A model generated the notes under the pieces. The model saw only the letters and a program-made list of their open reading frames with translations. It had not been told where the DNA came from and did no database searches. From Magnolia sinica (Eukaryota; Streptophyta; Magnoliopsida; Magnoliales; Magnoliaceae): DNA of 64,000 nucleotides. The position numbers were made by a program, and so were the translations under genes. Shown piece by piece: positions 61,289 through 64,000 of the stretch. The stretch is from NCBI RefSeq assembly GCF_029962835.1, contig NC_080584.1, forward strand, positions 84,286,862-84,350,861, read 5' to 3'. Numbering within the stretch: position 1 is the stretch's first letter; each line of letters starts with the position of its first letter.

Positions 61289-62509
61289 TCAGGAGTTCCA
61301 GTTCATGCCTGAATTTTGGTACTGTTGCATCAGGACTCCATCACCCAGAGACCCAAGAAGGGTTTGGTGCTGGAAAGGATCAGTTTGTGGAAGTTGATTG
61401 AGCAGGGCAGTCATTGAACTATTCCCACCAGTGCTACTATCGTTACTTTGAAAGCGCTTCGTAGGGGGAGCGGCAGGCATGGGGTCTGTCCAGTAAGGAG
61501 ATGTGACTGTCCTCTTTAGTGTAAGCGGGCCTCCGGCGAGAAGGATGGAGAGTTCGGGCTTTGATCTTGATGAAGAAGCCAGATGAGAAATGTGGTTGCT
61601 ATTCATCCCATCGTCGGTTAGTATCCCTTCGAAGAATTGCTCGTCGTTGTCGATCAACGATCGGAAGTTGGTTGTCTTTTGGGCTTGAGCATTTTGACTG
61701 TGTAGAGCTTGGGTTGCCGTCGGCAGCTTTTCAAGCATCTCATCCATGGAATCATCTTTGATCCTTTCAATTGCCCTCTGGGAGTTGTTCTTCTTGTATA
61801 TACGACATAACACCCAATCATCAAGCTGTCCAAGAAGAAAATTACAATTAGAACTTATAAATTAAATAATATTTCTTGGACTACATGCTATCCAAACCCT
61901 AATTGAGATAATTGACTAATTACCCTCAAAGAGCTCTTCTTGGAAGCTACTTCAGCACAAGGAGGCTTCATTACTTTATTATCGTTTTCGGTAAGACGAT
62001 ATTCATGCATGATCCAATCAGTTTTAATTCCTTTCGGTGGCCTTCCTCCATAAAAGACTAACGCCTTCTTCACTCCAATCTTCTGAGTCCCTCCAGCTGT
62101 TAATATAGGCTTATCAGTTCCAGTTGCCTTCCAGTAGCCCGATGTTGCGGCCCGATTAGGCCGAGCGCCGTTCGGGTATTTTCGATCTCTGGGGCTGAAG
62201 AAATACCACTCATGCTCTCCGAAAGTCGACTTACCTAGTAATTATCGTCGGTGGGGATAATAAAAACTAATTAAAATGGGAATTTGGGTGAGAAGAAAAG
62301 GATAATTTGGGAGGCTAGAGATTACCTGGAAGCTCCCATGGATCGAACTTGTAGAGTTCGATTTCGGCTATAATCGGTATTGGGAGAGGAATAGAAGATA
62401 CCTTCTTCTTCAGGTAGTGAACCACCAGCTCTTCGTCTGTTGGGTGGAAACGGAAACCCGGGGGCAGGTGAGGCTGCTGTGAGCCGGATGATGAGTCGGT
62501 GCTTTCCAT
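61289..62509 (-). CDS. NAC-domain transcription factor, NARS/NOR-like (3 exons)
   Basis: Plant-specific DNA-binding transcription factor of the NAC family. Minus-strand exons: 62509-62326, 62234-61924, 61825-61289, with GT-AG borders and consistent phase, giving 343 residues. The five NAC subdomains are all present: [19 protein letters not shown] (A), [14 protein letters not shown] (B), [20 protein letters not shown] with [13 protein letters not shown] (C), [15 protein letters not shown] and WIMHEYRL (D), [13 protein letters not shown] (E). Intron positions are those usual for NAC genes. The opening [19 protein letters not shown] is close to the NAC018/NAC056 (NARS) and tomato NOR group, whose known members act in seed, ripening and senescence programmes; that assignment is by recall. 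The C-terminal 170 residues are a polar activation-type region ending [12 protein letters not shown]. The open frame upstream begins with TTG, so ATG 62509 is the start. Confidence 0.93.
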
Positions 62510-62670
62510 CGATTCCGATATCTGAATTTTCAAGTATGAATTTGAGTTTTTTCTACTTTTCTTTTTTCCTGTTTTGGAATTTTTTTCTCAGGAGAAGAGA
62601 GAAGGTTGAAGAGGAAGAGGCGTGGAGAACAGAAGTTGATGGAAATGGCTGACTAAGGTGGCAAGGATTC

Positions 62671-62680
62671 TTTTATATGG
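62671..62680 (-). promoter_or_regulatory. TATA box of the NAC gene
   Basis: CCATATAAAA on the minus strand, about 165 bp upstream of the ATG, with a pyrimidine-rich leader between. Confidence 0.65.
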
Positions 62681-62949
62681 TTACCGTTCGTTTTGCATCT
62701 GTCGCGACTTAGAAATTTGGGACTCGCTGCTGACTGGGGCCCACTTTCTGAGTGTTCCAATGATCTGAACCGTTCATTTTGTGGAATCTGCGCTGTAAGG
62801 ATCACCATGAGAAGCTTGCGATGTATGGATGATCATCATATGTAGATGAATGTAAAATAATGAAAGTAAGATTTTCAACGGCTCACATTCAAATCATATG
62901 GGCTCCATAGGTTCAGTTCGTTTCAGTATCTGCGGTCAGAAGCTATGTT

Positions 62950-63350
62950 GGGCCGTGATGTTTGTAAGAAATCCACTCCGTACATCCGTTTTTCCGGATC
63001 ATGGTAGAACATTAGTCCAAAATGTGGGCCCCGCCACAGGAAACAGTGATGATTGAGTGTCCACCGTTGAAACATGGTGAGGCCACAGAAGTTTAGAATC
63101 AGGGTAATATTTTTGTGTTTTCAGTTCATCCCAGTAGTAATGACCTTTTGAACGGTTTAGATGGCATATGAACTTCACGGTGGCCCCAGGGAGATTTCAA
63201 CGGTAGGGAATTCCCTACACGATTTTTTCCTGTTGTACGGACCAGTCGAGTTATGTATCTGCGTTCATTTTTCGGCTCAGTCCTAATATGAGCCACAAAA
63301 ACGGATGGACGGGGTGGATTTCTCACAAACATGGCTGTGAGCCCCACCTA
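62950..63350. mobile_element. Foldback MITE copy upstream of the NAC gene
   Basis: Arms GTGATGTTTGTAAGAAATCCACTCCGT (left, about 62958) and GTGGATTTCTCACAAACATG (right), with inner GTGGGCCCCGCCACAGGAAAC. It lies about 270-680 bp upstream of the NAC TATA box. Confidence 0.7.
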
Positions 63351-64000
63351 CCTTCTGACCTCAGGAACTTGTGCGTTGCAGGCAATCCACGTCCTTTTAG
63401 GACGATCGGAACCGTCCACGTCACTATTTTAGATGATCTTGGAACCTAAGTTAACCAATCACACAGAGACCAGTATCCTCAAAGTTGATTCTTAAGGTTG
63501 AATTGGAACCACTGAAAATGTTCTTTTCAACGGTTCACATTTAGCTACAAAAAATATAATAAAATAAAATTAAAAATCAACGGTGGGATTGGCTACTGAG
63601 GGTTCGTTTTGTAATGTGGTCAACCTCAACGTTAGGCAAATGATGGATGGCTCAGACCATCTTAAAATCTCGACATGCGGGACCACAATTCAACGTCACA
63701 GGGCCGCATATGCCGCTGAAATACCGAACGCGCACCGGTCACTGGGGGACGTGATTTAATATCCAAACGAATGAGATAGAGACACGTGTCAAGGGATGGT
63801 GGGGGACCACAATCGCACAAGGAAGCAAAAATGAGAGGGGTGAGGATCTTGGGTGGGAGCTGCCGGGACGCTTTCGTGTCATGCTTTTCTTATGGTGCTC
63901 TCAAACCATATGCTCGGCCCATGAAATCCTACGCTGCAACATTCTACATGTGAGTGAAGTGGGGCCCACGGTTCAGTTACTCAAACCGTTAGTATGATGG
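63351..64000. other. Intergenic, no gene seen
   Basis: No coding signal. GGGCCCACG words occur at the right edge, perhaps another foldback fragment running off the window. Confidence 0.4.

Noticed and set aside
62510-62533. 8-residue N-terminal extension of the NAC frame
   Set aside because: Begins with TTG; ATG at 62509 matches the family start.

Overview
The window is nuclear DNA of a flowering plant. Three multi-exon genes with GT-AG introns stand in a sea of degraded transposons. Many intergenic stretches are copies of one long foldback repeat whose arms begin like GGGCCCACCATGATG. I associate that repeat with magnoliid genomes, but this lineage call is inference from memory. I see no rRNA, tRNA, CRISPR or prokaryotic signal.

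Layout. 1-560: decayed Ty3/gypsy coding remnant. 1462-3647: solo LTR with 5-bp target duplications. 7317-15000: foldback elements (two with near-perfect 9-bp duplications) and hAT-like miniature elements (8-bp duplications), one nested in a foldback copy. 15114-19236 (+): seven-exon gene for a plastid-type Mpv17/PMP22 membrane protein. 19886-25768: intergenic, with a hAT-like element, an unidentified coding-like patch and an inverted-repeat element. 26300-28952 (-): five-exon clade-E type protein phosphatase 2C with a hAT-like insertion in its last intron. 29540-33693: palindromic repeats. 33694-52549: one 18.9-kb Ty3/gypsy retrotransposon of the Tat/Ogre type, flanked by TACCC duplications and sitting inside a foldback element. 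52635-61288: AT-rich intergenic DNA with an LTR element that has almost no interior, a hAT-like element and a possible SINE. 61289-62509 (-): three-exon NAC transcription factor of the NARS/NOR group, with a foldback copy upstream of its TATA box.

The most unusual object is the retrotransposon. Its pol carries both a normal RNase H and a second, archaeal-type RNase H. Beyond integrase it carries two antisense transcription-unit candidates that resemble the plant mobile domain (PMD). Tandem 21-bp near-palindromic units occur in each LTR upstream of the TATA box and again upstream of each antisense unit. All its reading frames are broken, so this copy is not autonomous.

The Mpv17-type and PP2C genes are convergent neighbours separated by about 7 kb of mostly repeats. 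I recall the same two gene types as adjacent loci in Arabidopsis (At4g03410 and At4g03415), which suggests retained microsynteny. The NAC gene stands alone.
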